A DNA stretch of 62,233 nucleotides from an uncultured Lachnospiraceae bacterium (GTDB lineage Bacteria > Bacillota > Clostridia > Lachnospirales > Lachnospiraceae), in NCBI GenBank assembly GCA_900319245.1, contig ONNQ01000024.1, positions 1-62,233 on the forward strand, written 5' to 3'. Of the stretch, positions 33,780 through 42,949 are shown in pieces. Position 1 is the first letter of the stretch; each line of letters starts with the position of its first letter. The notes below the pieces were generated by a model. It had not been told where the DNA came from. It saw only the letters and a program-made list of their open reading frames with translations, and did not search any database. Position numbers and translations under genes: made by a program.

Positions 33780-34820
33780 ATGAAGAGAGTAACTTTGCAG
33801 GACATCGCCGAGGAGCTCGGTATCTCCCGTAACACAGTATCCAAGGCGATTAATAATTCCGACGGCATTGCGGCGGCTACGCGGGATAAGATACTGCAGA
33901 AGGCCATGGAAATGGGATACAAACAGTTCTCCTACGTCAACGCCATCATGGCATCTGACGAAATAACCTCCTTCCCCATAACCCAGCAATATCAGGGAGA
34001 AATCGCACTGCTGACCTCCGCTTTTCTGACACAGTCACACTTTGCCTCTACTATGTTGGACAAATTCCAGCGCGAGATCTCTCAGGCAGGCTTCACAATG
34101 AATTCCCACCGTGTCACAAAGGATAATCTTCGTACAATGACACTCCCATTCACATTCCGCAAGGATCTGGTGAAAGCTGTCATCTGCATCGAGATGTTCG
34201 ATTATGACTATTGTAAGATGATCTGCGAGCTCGATGTCCCGGTCCTCTTTGTGGACGGTCCTGTCAAGAGCGGCGGCCAGTCTCTTCCCGCCGATCAGCT
34301 TTATATGGACAATACGACCGAGATCACCCGTTTTATCAATGATATGCTTGCTGCGGGGAAGACTCGCATCGGCTTCATCGGCAACTATAATCACTGCCAG
34401 TCCTTCTATGAGCGCTACACCGCCTTTCGGATGACCATGCTTATGGCGGGCGTACCGGTGGACGAGCGATTTGTGTTCTGCAACAACCGCGTCGATGAGA
34501 TCATCGAGACGATCGCCGGACTGGAGGAGCTGCCGGATGTATTTATCTGCGCCAACGATTTTTTGGCAGGTGATCTGATCCGCAACTTATTCTCCATCGG
34601 AAAGTCTGTGCCGGAGGATGTGCTGGTGCTGGGTTTTGACAATTCGCCTGAGTCGCGCCTTTTCCGCCCTGCCCTCAGCACAGTCCACATCCATACACAG
34701 GTCATGGCATTCGCTGCTATGCAGCTGCTCATTTCCCGCAAGCATGAGCCCTCGCTGGATTCCCGCGTTGTCCATACTGAGACGGAACTGATCTACCGCG
34801 ATTCGACCCGACTTGATTGA
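33780..34820 (+). CDS. LacI-family transcriptional regulator
   Basis: A 346-residue regulator with the LacI helix-turn-helix at residues 1-50 (VTLQDIAEELGISRNTVSKAINN) and a periplasmic-binding-protein-like sensor domain after it. The hinge contains AAATRDKILQKAMEMGY. The sensor ends VVHTELIYRDST-like. ATG 33780 follows GGAGGG; the open frame upstream to 33660 is non-coding AT-rich DNA. It most likely controls the divergent fructan operon through the palindromes at 33472-33506, with a fructose-containing sugar as effector (inference from context). Confidence 0.92.
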   Translation: MKRVTLQDIAEELGISRNTVSKAINNSDGIAAATRDKILQKAMEMGYKQFSYVNAIMASDEITSFPITQQYQGEIALLTSAFLTQSHFASTMLDKFQREISQAGFTMNSHRVTKDNLRTMTLPFTFRKDLVKAVICIEMFDYDYCKMICELDVPVLFVDGPVKSGGQSLPADQLYMDNTTEITRFINDMLAAGKTRIGFIGNYNHCQSFYERYTAFRMTMLMAGVPVDERFVFCNNRVDEIIETIAGLEELPDVFICANDFLAGDLIRNLFSIGKSVPEDVLVLGFDNSPESRLFRPALSTVHIHTQVMAFAAMQLLISRKHEPSLDSRVVHTETELIYRDSTRLD

Positions 34821-34833
34821 AAGGACACTTACT

Positions 34834-35556
34834 ATGAGATTTTTTTCGTATGAAAGCAGGTTCAGCCAGGTGCTCATGAAGCTGAGCTGCAGTTGTCTTC
34901 TGAATATACTTTGGTTTATCTGTTCTCTGCCGGTCTTCACCATTGGTGCCTCCACGACAGCTCTTTACTACGCGAGCCTTAAGGTCATCCGCGATGAAGA
35001 GTCCCATGCGTGGACACTGTTTTTCCGTTCTTTTAAAGAAAATTTCAAGCAGGCAACACAGCTTTGGCTGATCCTTCTAGCTGCGGGTCTGTTCCTTGGC
35101 GCTGACGGATATATCCTCTATCATCTGCGCAAGAGTTCAACGGGCGGCATGGCAGTAATCTGGACGCTGATCCTGGCATTGGTGATCGCAGCCTCAGTCC
35201 TATACGTGATCGAGCTTTTGTACATCTTTCCTCTTCTGGCCAGCGTACATAACACCAACGCCGCCATGCTCAAAAACGCTTTTTTGATTGGCACACACTA
35301 TCTCTTCGCAACGATTCTGGTTTTTGCCGTCCATTTTGCCATGTTTTTTGCCGTGGTCGCAGTATTTACGCCACTGATCATATTCGGCGAGGGGCTGTGC
35401 GCCATGATCAGCGCATGGATCCTCAACAGTCTCCTGATCGCTGTTTCCGGTACGCCGGAGGATTATATGGAGGATGACCCGGAAGAATACCCGGAGGAAG
35501 TGACAAAGAATATTTCCGATAACAGCGCAGAAAACCGCTTGGAGGAAAATGACTGA
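34834..35556 (+). CDS. YesL-like (DUF624) membrane protein
   Basis: A 240-residue protein with five hydrophobic segments. The N-terminal pattern ...MKLSCSCLLNILWFICSLPVFTIGASTTALYYASLKVIRDEE is split over residues 13-60 and is typical of YesL/DUF624 proteins, which accompany Lpl/Ytc-type sugar ABC systems. The tail is acidic and rich in Glu/Asp. AAAGGA precedes ATG 34834 and the gene follows the regulator by 13 bases. Role unknown; probably accessory to the importer. Confidence 0.85.
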   Translation: MRFFSYESRFSQVLMKLSCSCLLNILWFICSLPVFTIGASTTALYYASLKVIRDEESHAWTLFFRSFKENFKQATQLWLILLAAGLFLGADGYILYHLRKSSTGGMAVIWTLILALVIAASVLYVIELLYIFPLLASVHNTNAAMLKNAFLIGTHYLFATILVFAVHFAMFFAVVAVFTPLIIFGEGLCAMISAWILNSLLIAVSGTPEDYMEDDPEEYPEEVTKNISDNSAENRLEEND

Positions 35557-36275
35557 TGGTTAAATTATCAGAAAAAGAAAAAGCCGCCCATAAGGCGGCT
35601 TTTGAAGCGATGAGCCCGGCCCAAAAGGCCGAGCATATTTTTACTTACCACAAATGGACGATCCTCCTTATCCTGCTGACAATTCTCGTCCTAGGCTCCA
35701 TCATTCACCGGCAGTTGACGCAGAAAAAGCCTGTATTGTATCTGGCTGTGATCAACGCCGCCTTTGGAGAGGATGTAGAAAAGGGCTTGACGGAGGACTT
35801 TTTAGTCAAAGCAGGCTTCGACACACGCAGACAGGAAGTCTATCTCTATCGCGATCTGTATCTGTCGGAGAACGCCGACGCCCTCAACCATGAATACGCC
35901 TATGCCTCAAAGGTGAAACTCAGCGGTGCGATCAGCGCTGAGAAACTGGACCTCGTGCTGATGAATCGGGACGCTTACGACATCTTCTCTCGGCAGGGGT
36001 ATCTCATGGAACTGCCTTCTCATTCGGATGCGCTCTCCCCATATGTTACGGAGAACGAGGTCATTCTCTCCGATAATTCTGTGGACTATCTGCTTGGAAA
36101 TGCGGCACAGGAACAGATTGTCACCAAAACGGTCCCCAACGCCCTCATAGTCTCGTCTCTTCCGCTGTTTCGCGACGCCGGTTTTGACGGAGATCTCTAT
36201 CTCGGTGTTATTTCCAACAGCCCCAGACAGGAGGAGGCGGAAGCGTATTTCCAATATATCTTTGGCTTCGAGTAG
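35556..36275 (+). CDS. Membrane-anchored extracytoplasmic protein of fructan locus
   Basis: A 239-residue protein I cannot assign to a named family. A Lys/Ala-rich cytoplasmic head (1-30) is followed by one hydrophobic segment (WTILLILLTILVLGSII, about 34-50) and an outside domain of mixed alpha/beta. Its outer domain has a solute-binding-like feel, with DLVLMNRDAYDIFSRQGYLMELP resembling the hinge of type-2 binding proteins. The ATG overlaps the stop of the YesL-like gene by one base and uses GGAGG, so the two are coupled. It may help sense or deliver sugars. Confidence 0.7.
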   Translation: MVKLSEKEKAAHKAAFEAMSPAQKAEHIFTYHKWTILLILLTILVLGSIIHRQLTQKKPVLYLAVINAAFGEDVEKGLTEDFLVKAGFDTRRQEVYLYRDLYLSENADALNHEYAYASKVKLSGAISAEKLDLVLMNRDAYDIFSRQGYLMELPSHSDALSPYVTENEVILSDNSVDYLLGNAAQEQIVTKTVPNALIVSSLPLFRDAGFDGDLYLGVISNSPRQEEAEAYFQYIFGFE

Positions 36276-36342
36276 AGATTCGCTCAGACAGGGATTTGGA
36301 ATATAGTGCCCAAATACCGTCCCTTTGCAGCAATAAAAAAAG

Positions 36343-36380
36343 AAAACGGGAAGCCTCTGTTTTTAGGACTTCCCGTTTTT
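36343..36380. terminator. Bidirectional terminator after the regulator operon
   Basis: AAAACGGGAAG / CTTCCCGTTTTT around a 15-base loop, with A-run and T-run on either side; shared with the convergent MBL-fold gene. Confidence 0.85.
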
Positions 36381-36408
36381 CAGGTCAAGGGATTTCTCGC
36401 TATATTTA

Positions 36409-37233
36409 CTATCTCCTGACACGGTATTTGTCATATATTACGTTTCCAAGTCCTCCATCAAGCGGTAAACCATCATCGCCCTGAGCTTTCGCCGCCACAA
36501 CCTGCGGAAGAGGTATGAGCGGAAAATCTGCAGAATCGTCTGTACCATCAAGAATCAGACCGCAAACACCAATCACATCATCCAGGATATGTTTGTCGAC
36601 TTCATCGATCTCGTGGCAAAGATATACCGAATCATATTCTCTTTCGCGACCTTTCAGACGAATCAGATTCTGCCTGTAAACATCTATGCCGGATGATTCG
36701 TTATGCCACAAAAAGGTCACTGTGTTGCAGGCATCTCCAAAGATAATCCGACGCTCCTCCTTGATCAGAATACAAACGATACCTTGTGTATGACCTGCTG
36801 CCGAAATTGCCTCTAAAGTGATGCCTCCCAGATCAAAAATCTGACCGTCCTCCAAAGGGAGGTACCCTTCAGTCCGATCAGGAATCAGATCCTTTTCTGT
36901 GACATTATACCGCCCTCCGGTAGTCGCATTCACATACTGGACACGGCTGCTTATGGCTGCGCTTTCTTTTACAAGATCCCAGTCCAGTCTGTTCAGATAT
37001 ACTGTCTGAAATGATCCTGCCCCGCCCGCATGATCACAATGCCCATGCGTCAATATCACAATGATCGGCAAATCTGTCAGCTGCGCTGTCAGAGCAGAAA
37101 TATCTCCAAATCCAGTGCCGGTGTCAATAAGAGCCGCCCTCTCTTCACCTATGACCAGATAACTGAAAACGTTCGTTCTGTCCGTAATCCTGATAATGTG
37201 GTCGGTCATTCTCTTTGTCTCAAAATACTGCAT
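36409..37233 (-). CDS. MBL-fold metallo-hydrolase
   Basis: A 274-residue metallo-beta-lactamase-fold hydrolase. The metal site is clear: THGHCDHAGG (HxHxDH) near residue 71, AAGHTQG (His) near 148, FGDACN (bridging Asp) near 170. GAGGAG precedes ATG 37233; the longer frame upstream overlaps the GPH gene. Probably a thioesterase or lactonase-like hydrolase of the glyoxalase II group; substrate unknown. It is 31 bases downstream of the GPH symporter and likely in one operon with it. Confidence 0.9.
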   Translation of the reverse strand: MQYFETKRMTDHIIRITDRTNVFSYLVIGEERAALIDTGTGFGDISALTAQLTDLPIIVILTHGHCDHAGGAGSFQTVYLNRLDWDLVKESAAISSRVQYVNATTGGRYNVTEKDLIPDRTEGYLPLEDGQIFDLGGITLEAISAAGHTQGIVCILIKEERRIIFGDACNTVTFLWHNESSGIDVYRQNLIRLKGREREYDSVYLCHEIDEVDKHILDDVIGVCGLILDGTDDSADFPLIPLPQVVAAKAQGDDGLPLDGGLGNVIYDKYRVRR

Positions 37234-37264
37234 GCTTATTCTCCTCAGGATTTGCGATACCGGA

Positions 37265-38611
37265 TTATTCGCTGACCATACGAGCAGAAAGTGCTTCCTG
37301 CATTTCATCACTATATTTACCGACATTGAGGAAAATACTGAGAATGATCATCAGTACGCCGATGATCGCATTCAGCCATCCGAACGAGAATTTGATCGCG
37401 GAGAGCGCTGAGGCACTCTGTACTGCCGCAAGTCCGTCATAACCGCCGGACGCAAGGATCCAGCTTGCTATTGCTGCGCCAAATCCCATGCCGAGCTTGG
37501 CGCCGAATCCATAACTTATGCTGATAAGTCCTTCTGTACGAACGTTAAACTTCCAATCACCATAGTCAACCACCTGTGCGATAGTAGCAAAAATATTTGC
37601 GTAAAATGCTCCCTGCCCAGCGCCTCTGATCACCTGTCCGATCATAATCAGAATGAGATTCGATCCACCGATGCCAATGATCACAAACCCCAGTGTATAT
37701 ACGATCGCACTGGCAATAAGTGCTTTGTGGCTGCCGATCTTACGAACGATTGCCGGCACGAAGAAATTAATTCCTATAGCAGATACAGATAATGCAAATG
37801 TGACAGGCGTAAGGTATTTGACGTCCCCAAGTACATTGTTGCAGAAATAGAACAGTGTTGTTCCGTTTGCTGCGGTTGCACCTACAACAAGCATTGCGGC
37901 AATAATGAGCATGTAAAAATATTTGTTCTTCATTGCTGCAGAAAGGCTGACTTTAAAAGGGACTTTTTCCGCAGGATGTGTTCCGTCGTTTTCAGCTGAA
38001 TCAACGATTTCCTGTGTTCCAAAGAAGCAGATCAGACTGCCTGCTGCTGTGAGAATCGCATAGAACCAGGCCACATATTTCCAGCCCACTGCTGCGACCA
38101 TTCCGGCAGTAACAGCGTTGAGTACCAGCGTTACAACGGTGTTCGCGATCTGGTTGATCGATGTCATGGACTGACGTTCATTGGGATCGAGGGTAATACG
38201 TGCAAGCAATGCGCTGTGTGCTGTCTGGAATGCTGTATATGTTATGCAGTTAAGAAGAATGTATGTAAGATAAATATATACAAGCTTTCCTGAATCACCC
38301 AATCTCTCCGGTACATTCAATGTTAAGACGACAGAAGCGATGATCAGCGGAACGCTGTAGAGCATCCACGGTCTCGCCTTTCCCCACTTGGTATTTGTCT
38401 TCTCTATGATTGCCCCCATGATGATATCCGAGATGCCATCCAGGAACCTGACATACAGCATCATTGTGCCGATTGCCGCAATCGCCATTCCGACAGTATC
38501 TGTATAATATGCTGTCAGGAAAGTCGACATTAACGTGATAATAACATTGCCTGCACCGGACCCGATCGCATAGCTGGCTTTTTGCATTTTGCTGACTTTC
38601 TGGTTTTTCAT
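37265..38611 (-). CDS. GPH-family sugar:cation symporter
   Basis: A 448-residue transporter with twelve hydrophobic segments and the MelB/GPH layout. KASYAIGSGAGNVI in TM1, RFLDGISDIIMGAIIEKTNTKWGKARPW after TM2 (split here as the conserved D-G-x-x-D and the R-x-W-G-K-x-R-P-W loop) and AQVVDYGDWKFNVRTEG near TM9-10 are family signatures. It would import a glycoside, glucuronide or related sugar with a cation. Upstream lies a candidate AraC-type site at 38721-38738. Confidence 0.92.
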   Translation of the reverse strand: MKNQKVSKMQKASYAIGSGAGNVIITLMSTFLTAYYTDTVGMAIAAIGTMMLYVRFLDGISDIIMGAIIEKTNTKWGKARPWMLYSVPLIIASVVLTLNVPERLGDSGKLVYIYLTYILLNCITYTAFQTAHSALLARITLDPNERQSMTSINQIANTVVTLVLNAVTAGMVAAVGWKYVAWFYAILTAAGSLICFFGTQEIVDSAENDGTHPAEKVPFKVSLSAAMKNKYFYMLIIAAMLVVGATAANGTTLFYFCNNVLGDVKYLTPVTFALSVSAIGINFFVPAIVRKIGSHKALIASAIVYTLGFVIIGIGGSNLILIMIGQVIRGAGQGAFYANIFATIAQVVDYGDWKFNVRTEGLISISYGFGAKLGMGFGAAIASWILASGGYDGLAAVQSASALSAIKFSFGWLNAIIGVLMIILSIFLNVGKYSDEMQEALSARMVSE

Positions 38612-38720
38612 TATGACACTTCCTTTGCTTTAGAATTCAGTGCGCCCTGGCGGAGCGCCGTTTCAGGTTATGTCATTATTCTATGGCAGGCTGTATTTTG
38701 ATTCATTTCGATAATTTGCA

Positions 38721-38738
38721 AAAAATTACGCTATTTTG
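38721..38738. promoter_or_regulatory. Candidate AraC-type site upstream of the GPH symporter
   Basis: AAAAATTACGCTATTTTG. The core AAATTACGCT recurs at the other AraC-linked promoter (39695-39711). It spans the stop codon of the AraC gene, 110 bases before the symporter start. Confidence 0.45.
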
Positions 38739-39588
38739 ACATGATACTCTTGCGATATTGCAGCGGAGGCTTTCCATAGATCTTCTTGAAGGAGTTGATA
38801 AAGCTGCGATTGTCACTGAATCCATTGCTAAGCGCTATATCGGTAATACTGTCATTGGTCTCGAGAAGATCCTTTTTGGCATGATTTACACGGAATCTAA
38901 CAAGGTAATCAGTAAAAGTGATGCCCATACATTGCTTGAAAAGCCGTGAAAAGTGTGATGAATCGAAGAAGAAAGTCTCCGCGATCTCCTTCTGTGATAT
39001 TGGTTCAGCGTAGTGATCTGCTATATAGGTCAGAACCTCTTTCAGGCGGTCCGCACTCTTGTGAGCCTTGATCACTGACGCATCATCCTGCATCTTGGCA
39101 CCTTCATTGTACAAATAGTATACAAGGTGCAGAAGAAGCCCGTTTAAATACAGATAGTCCTGAGGCTCGTGACCGGCACTTTTTTGATAATCAGATATCT
39201 TCATAATAGTATCCGCAAGAGCCGGTGCGGCCTGTGTTTTTTCATTCGTGAAGTAAATCCTTTTATACTCCGGAAAATAGCGTTTCAAAAAAGCTTCACT
39301 TATAAGGATCACAACACAGTCCATGAGGCCGTCGTCCAATGGGCGTTCTTCAGGCAGAATATTGTGTACACATTCACAATTAGTGACAATAACGCGTCCC
39401 GGGATTCCCTGTATGCACTTGCCATCAATATAGTGAAGCGTTTTCCCCCGAAGGTAATAGACAATCTCCAGTTCCTTATGCCAGTGGCTGCTGACAATCC
39501 CTTCGGCCGCTATATTCATGTTGTAAATTATGCATGGATCCTGATCTGAATATTCAAAAATCTGATATCGTGTTAACTGTCTGGCCAT
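38731..39588 (-). CDS. AraC-family regulator with cupin sensor
   Basis: A 285-residue regulator: N-terminal cupin (HWHKELEIVYYLRG with metal/sugar-facing His, residues 35-50) and C-terminal double helix-turn-helix (ISQKEIAETFFFDSSHFSRLF near 200 and ITDIALSNGFSDNRSFINSF near 250). Typical for sugar- or glycoside-sensing AraC regulators. It lies between the symporter and the divergent esterase, and the shared motif AAATTACGCT suggests it controls both. Confidence 0.92.
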   Translation of the reverse strand: MARQLTRYQIFEYSDQDPCIIYNMNIAAEGIVSSHWHKELEIVYYLRGKTLHYIDGKCIQGIPGRVIVTNCECVHNILPEERPLDDGLMDCVVILISEAFLKRYFPEYKRIYFTNEKTQAAPALADTIMKISDYQKSAGHEPQDYLYLNGLLLHLVYYLYNEGAKMQDDASVIKAHKSADRLKEVLTYIADHYAEPISQKEIAETFFFDSSHFSRLFKQCMGITFTDYLVRFRVNHAKKDLLETNDSITDIALSNGFSDNRSFINSFKKIYGKPPLQYRKSIMSK

Positions 39589-39676
39589 AGGATGAAACTC
39601 CTTTTAATGATAGTGTTCTGAAACAATTGTAGATTACCGGTCGGTCAGTGTCAAAACAGTGATTCAGAATGAATTG

Positions 39677-39711
39677 AATTACGTTCTTAGTTACAAATAA
39701 GCGTAATTTTC
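39677..39711. promoter_or_regulatory. Inverted-repeat operator between AraC and esterase genes
   Basis: AATTACG (39677-39683) and CGTAATT (39702-39708) face each other, with CTTA/TAAG inside. The right half on the reverse strand reads AAAATTACGCTTATTTG, matching the site at 38721-38738. A TATAAT for the esterase lies about 40 bases further on. Confidence 0.5.
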
Positions 39712-39825
39712 AGTCAGCAAATGGAATGAAAGTCACCCCTTACACTGTTTATAATTGACTAAGAAAAGGTAAACACCATTCATTTGATTAACAGCTGCGG
39801 ACAGCTTAGGGAAAGGGATACAGAA

Positions 39826-40731
39826 ATGTCAGATTTCAGCCGCAAAATGCGAAAAGAGTTTAAAAGGAACGATGATATTCGGGATTATGGTCTGTCCACC
39901 CCTATCGATATCATAAGGTATGACAACATTCCATATGGGAACGATCCCGAATGGAATGTCCTTGATGTATATCGTCCTGAATCAGCAGGAAACAAAGATC
40001 TTCCGGTCATTGTCAGCGTACATGGCGGCGGCTGGATCTACGGAGATAAGAATCGGTACCAGTTTTACTGCATGAGTCTGGCGCAGAGAGGATTTGCAGT
40101 TGTCAATTTTACTTACAGGCTGGCACCGGAGAACAAATTTCCGGCAGCTGTTGAAGACACTAACAGCGTTTTCTCCTGGGTACTATCTCATAAAAGGCAG
40201 TATCATTTCGATACTTCAAACGTATTTGCCGTCGGCGATTCTGCGGGAGCGCAGATTTTGGGAATCTATACAAATATCTGTACAAATCCTGAATTCGCCG
40301 CTCTATTCAGTTTCCGTTCACCGGAGAGATTTGCACCGAGAGCCATCGCTTTGAACTGCGGTGTTTATGATGTAACATGCTCATGTTTCATGGAGGATGG
40401 CAGTGATCTGGCTTTACTGGCTATGACAGAATATCTCCATCACAGTGATGATCCGGAGGAAGTGAATCTGATCGATATTGTAAGCCATCTTACACCTGCC
40501 TATCCTCCTGTGTTCTTAATGACATGTACCGGAGATTTTTTTCAAAAGCAAACCATCTCTCTTGCCGATAAGCTAATGGAGAACTGTATCCCCTTTATAT
40601 ATCGCTTTTATGGAAACAGGGAGTTACAGCTGGGACATGTTTTTCATTGTAATATCAGATCAGCAGAGGCAAAGATTTGTAATGATGATGAATGCGTTTT
40701 CTTTAAAAATAATATGATAGTCTCAGAGTGA
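39826..40731 (+). CDS. Alpha/beta-hydrolase (carboxylesterase/acetyl-esterase type)
   Basis: A 301-residue HSL/carboxylesterase-like enzyme. The oxyanion motif HGGGW is near residue 67, nucleophile elbow GDSAG near 131, and the likely acid and base are Asp in TCTGDFF and His in QLGHVFH. No signal peptide, so it works in the cytoplasm. ATG 39826 follows AAAGGG. It likely removes acetyl or similar ester groups from the glycoside brought in by the GPH symporter, whose gene shares the AraC regulator. Confidence 0.9.
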   Translation: MSDFSRKMRKEFKRNDDIRDYGLSTPIDIIRYDNIPYGNDPEWNVLDVYRPESAGNKDLPVIVSVHGGGWIYGDKNRYQFYCMSLAQRGFAVVNFTYRLAPENKFPAAVEDTNSVFSWVLSHKRQYHFDTSNVFAVGDSAGAQILGIYTNICTNPEFAALFSFRSPERFAPRAIALNCGVYDVTCSCFMEDGSDLALLAMTEYLHHSDDPEEVNLIDIVSHLTPAYPPVFLMTCTGDFFQKQTISLADKLMENCIPFIYRFYGNRELQLGHVFHCNIRSAEAKICNDDECVFFKNNMIVSE

Positions 40732-40750
40732 TTATCTCAGTTGTCGAAAT

Positions 40751-40803
40751 AAAGTGCCTGGCACCATGAACTGATTGTTCATGATACCAGGCATTCCTTT
40801 TCT
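40751..40803. terminator. Bidirectional terminator between esterase and flavoprotein
   Basis: TGCCTGGcAcCATGAAC / GTTCATGaTaCCAGGCA (17-base arms, two mismatched positions), TGATT loop, then TTCCTTTT forward and CTTTATTT reverse. Confidence 0.85.
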
Positions 40804-40819
40804 CCGGCTTACTGATCGC

Positions 40820-42781
40820 TTACAGTATATCCATAGCTGCAAAATATCCCTGATGAATCGCCTTCTTTACAATTCCGGCACCGGTGCAGTCTCCGATCGC
40901 CCTAAAGCTCTCCCAGTCGGGCCACTCGCGAAGTTCATCAACTACTGCGGAATTCGGGATGCTTCCGACGGCATAGAGCACAGTGTCCGCCGGGACTTCA
41001 AACTCGTTTCCGTCTTTATCGGTATAAGTTACAGAATTTTCGGAAATCGACTTTGTCGCCGCCTCGGTGATCACATGGATTGACTCCGCTCTCTGCGCAA
41101 ACAGCTCGTCCAATGTGGGCTTTATGAACATGTTCGCGTCTCTGGCCGTTCCGTCCAACAGCTCTATGATCGTCACATCCTTGCCCTCATCTGCCAGGCT
41201 GACCGCGATCTCGCAGTTGATCATTCCGCCGCCGATTAGGACTACTTTGTTTCCAATCGTCTCCGGTTCAAAATAGGCAGCCGTTGCATATTTTGCATTT
41301 TCCACACCGGGTACGCCGAGCACTCTGTGAGTTGATCCCGAAGCAACAATGATGTCTGTCGGGTGAAGCTGGTCCATGAGTGCCGTGTCAGCTTCTGTGC
41401 CCAGCATGACTTTGATATCTCTTTTTTCTATCTGGCGGACGTAGTAGTCTTTAAGCTTTCTCAAGTCCTCTTTGTGGCCGTGGTCCGCAAACAGAAGCGT
41501 TCCACCGAGCTTGTCACCCTTCTCCACGAGCGTCACATCGTGACCTCTGTCGAAAGCCGTGATGGCAGCTTCCATTCCGCCTACCCCGCCGCCTACAACA
41601 ACAACTTTCTTTCTGGCTTTAGGTGCCGGCGTTCCCAGAAGGTATGCTTCCTGACCTGCTGCCGGGTTGATGTTGCACTGGTAATATCCGGTGTAGAGGC
41701 CTGCCATACAATCACTGCAGCGGATGCACGGTTTGACGTCCTCTTCTCTGCCGCAAAGGAATTTCTTGGGAAGATCGGGATCTGCGAGTATGCCGCGGCC
41801 GATCGAGAAGAAGTCAATCACGCCTTCCCCAATGAGCTGATCCATCTTAGCGGGATCATTGTGTCCGCCGACTGCCGTGAGCCTGGCCTGAACACCTGCT
41901 TCCTTGAGCGCCTTGGCGATCGGGATGTTCACAAAGTGGCCCATAAGAGGATTGACCCAGCAATAGTGCTCGGAATTGTGGTAATCGCCGGACGAGATCT
42001 CAATGATGTCAACAATGCCGTCGGTCATCTTGCAGAAAGCGATGCAGTCGTCAAGAGTCCAGCCATTTTTCTGATGCTCGTCGCCGCTGATGCGGATCTG
42101 AATGACGACGCGGGGACCGACTTTTTCTCTGACTGCTCTGAGGACCTGGAGCGGGAACTTGGCACGGTTCTCAATGGAGCCGCCGTATTCGTCTGTTCTT
42201 GTATTCCAAGCAGGGGACAGGAACTGGGCAAGGAGCCATCCGTGACAGCACTGCACCATGACCTGATTGAATCCTGACTGGACTGCGCAGAGAGCTGCCT
42301 CGGCAAAATCACCCGCAATGCGGGCCATATCTTCTTCATCCATTGCCGTGACATGTGTGCCGTTTTCCTTGTCCATCTCCACCGGGCCGATGACTTTTCC
42401 GGTCGACGCACCGTTGAAAAAAGGCTCAGCAAAAAGTCCCGCATGGGCCAGCTGCACACAAGGGTTGGCGCCGTGTCTGTGGATCGCGTCCGTAAACTTG
42501 ATCCAGTCTTTGGCGGGAAGGATCATCCGTGAGAAGTCGGGCCGGATCACATCCACGTTCGGTCTTCTCACTGCGTCCACGTTGTTGACCGGTGTCTCTC
42601 CGTAATTGACGCTGGCTGCTCCGCCGCGCGCCTTCTTCTCATAGAAAAGAACTGTCCTGAAATCAGGTGCTCCGCTGTATTCATCCGGATAAGTAAGTCC
42701 GGTCGGTGTGCTGAAGATCCTGTTTCTGTATGTGACTCCGCGAATGGTGCATGTCTTGCTGAGGTTGGGGTATTTTTTCAT
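40820..42781 (-). CDS. NADH:flavin oxidoreductase / 2,4-dienoyl-CoA-reductase-like enoate reductase
   Basis: A 653-residue old-yellow-enzyme fusion. Residues 1-360 are the FMN TIM barrel (HRHGANPCVQLAHAG and NTRTDEYGGSIENR for FMN and substrate). The 4Fe-4S cysteines are in CIRCSDCMAGLYTGYYQC near 345-362. The C-terminal half binds FAD and NAD(P) (VVVVGGGVGGMEAA and KVVLIGGGMINCE). The same architecture is found in dienoyl-CoA reductase FadH and in the bile-acid enzymes BaiCD/BaiH; which C=C bond it reduces is not decided by sequence. A PucR-type regulator is directly upstream. Confidence 0.93.
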   Translation of the reverse strand: MKKYPNLSKTCTIRGVTYRNRIFSTPTGLTYPDEYSGAPDFRTVLFYEKKARGGAASVNYGETPVNNVDAVRRPNVDVIRPDFSRMILPAKDWIKFTDAIHRHGANPCVQLAHAGLFAEPFFNGASTGKVIGPVEMDKENGTHVTAMDEEDMARIAGDFAEAALCAVQSGFNQVMVQCCHGWLLAQFLSPAWNTRTDEYGGSIENRAKFPLQVLRAVREKVGPRVVIQIRISGDEHQKNGWTLDDCIAFCKMTDGIVDIIEISSGDYHNSEHYCWVNPLMGHFVNIPIAKALKEAGVQARLTAVGGHNDPAKMDQLIGEGVIDFFSIGRGILADPDLPKKFLCGREEDVKPCIRCSDCMAGLYTGYYQCNINPAAGQEAYLLGTPAPKARKKVVVVGGGVGGMEAAITAFDRGHDVTLVEKGDKLGGTLLFADHGHKEDLRKLKDYYVRQIEKRDIKVMLGTEADTALMDQLHPTDIIVASGSTHRVLGVPGVENAKYATAAYFEPETIGNKVVLIGGGMINCEIAVSLADEGKDVTIIELLDGTARDANMFIKPTLDELFAQRAESIHVITEAATKSISENSVTYTDKDGNEFEVPADTVLYAVGSIPNSAVVDELREWPDWESFRAIGDCTGAGIVKKAIHQGYFAAMDIL

Positions 42782-42879
42782 CTTTCTTCTCCTTCTTGAT
42801 CCTGCTCTTTCTTAATCTGCTCTTTGCCTGGCCGTGGTTTCCTTCCGCCGGCTGTGTTCCTCTGTCTGTTAATATCATA

Positions 42880-42915
42880 ACAAAAGGACTGATGAGCAAA
42901 TACGTTCATCAGTCC
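42880..42915 (-). terminator. Terminator after the PucR-type gene
   Basis: Reverse strand GGACTGATGA / TCATCAGTCC, 10-bp perfect stem with 10-base loop, then TTTTGTT. It separates the regulator from the flavoprotein gene. Confidence 0.85.
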
Positions 42916-42949
42916 AATGTTTTGGCAAAATATTCGTACTTTTGTACAA

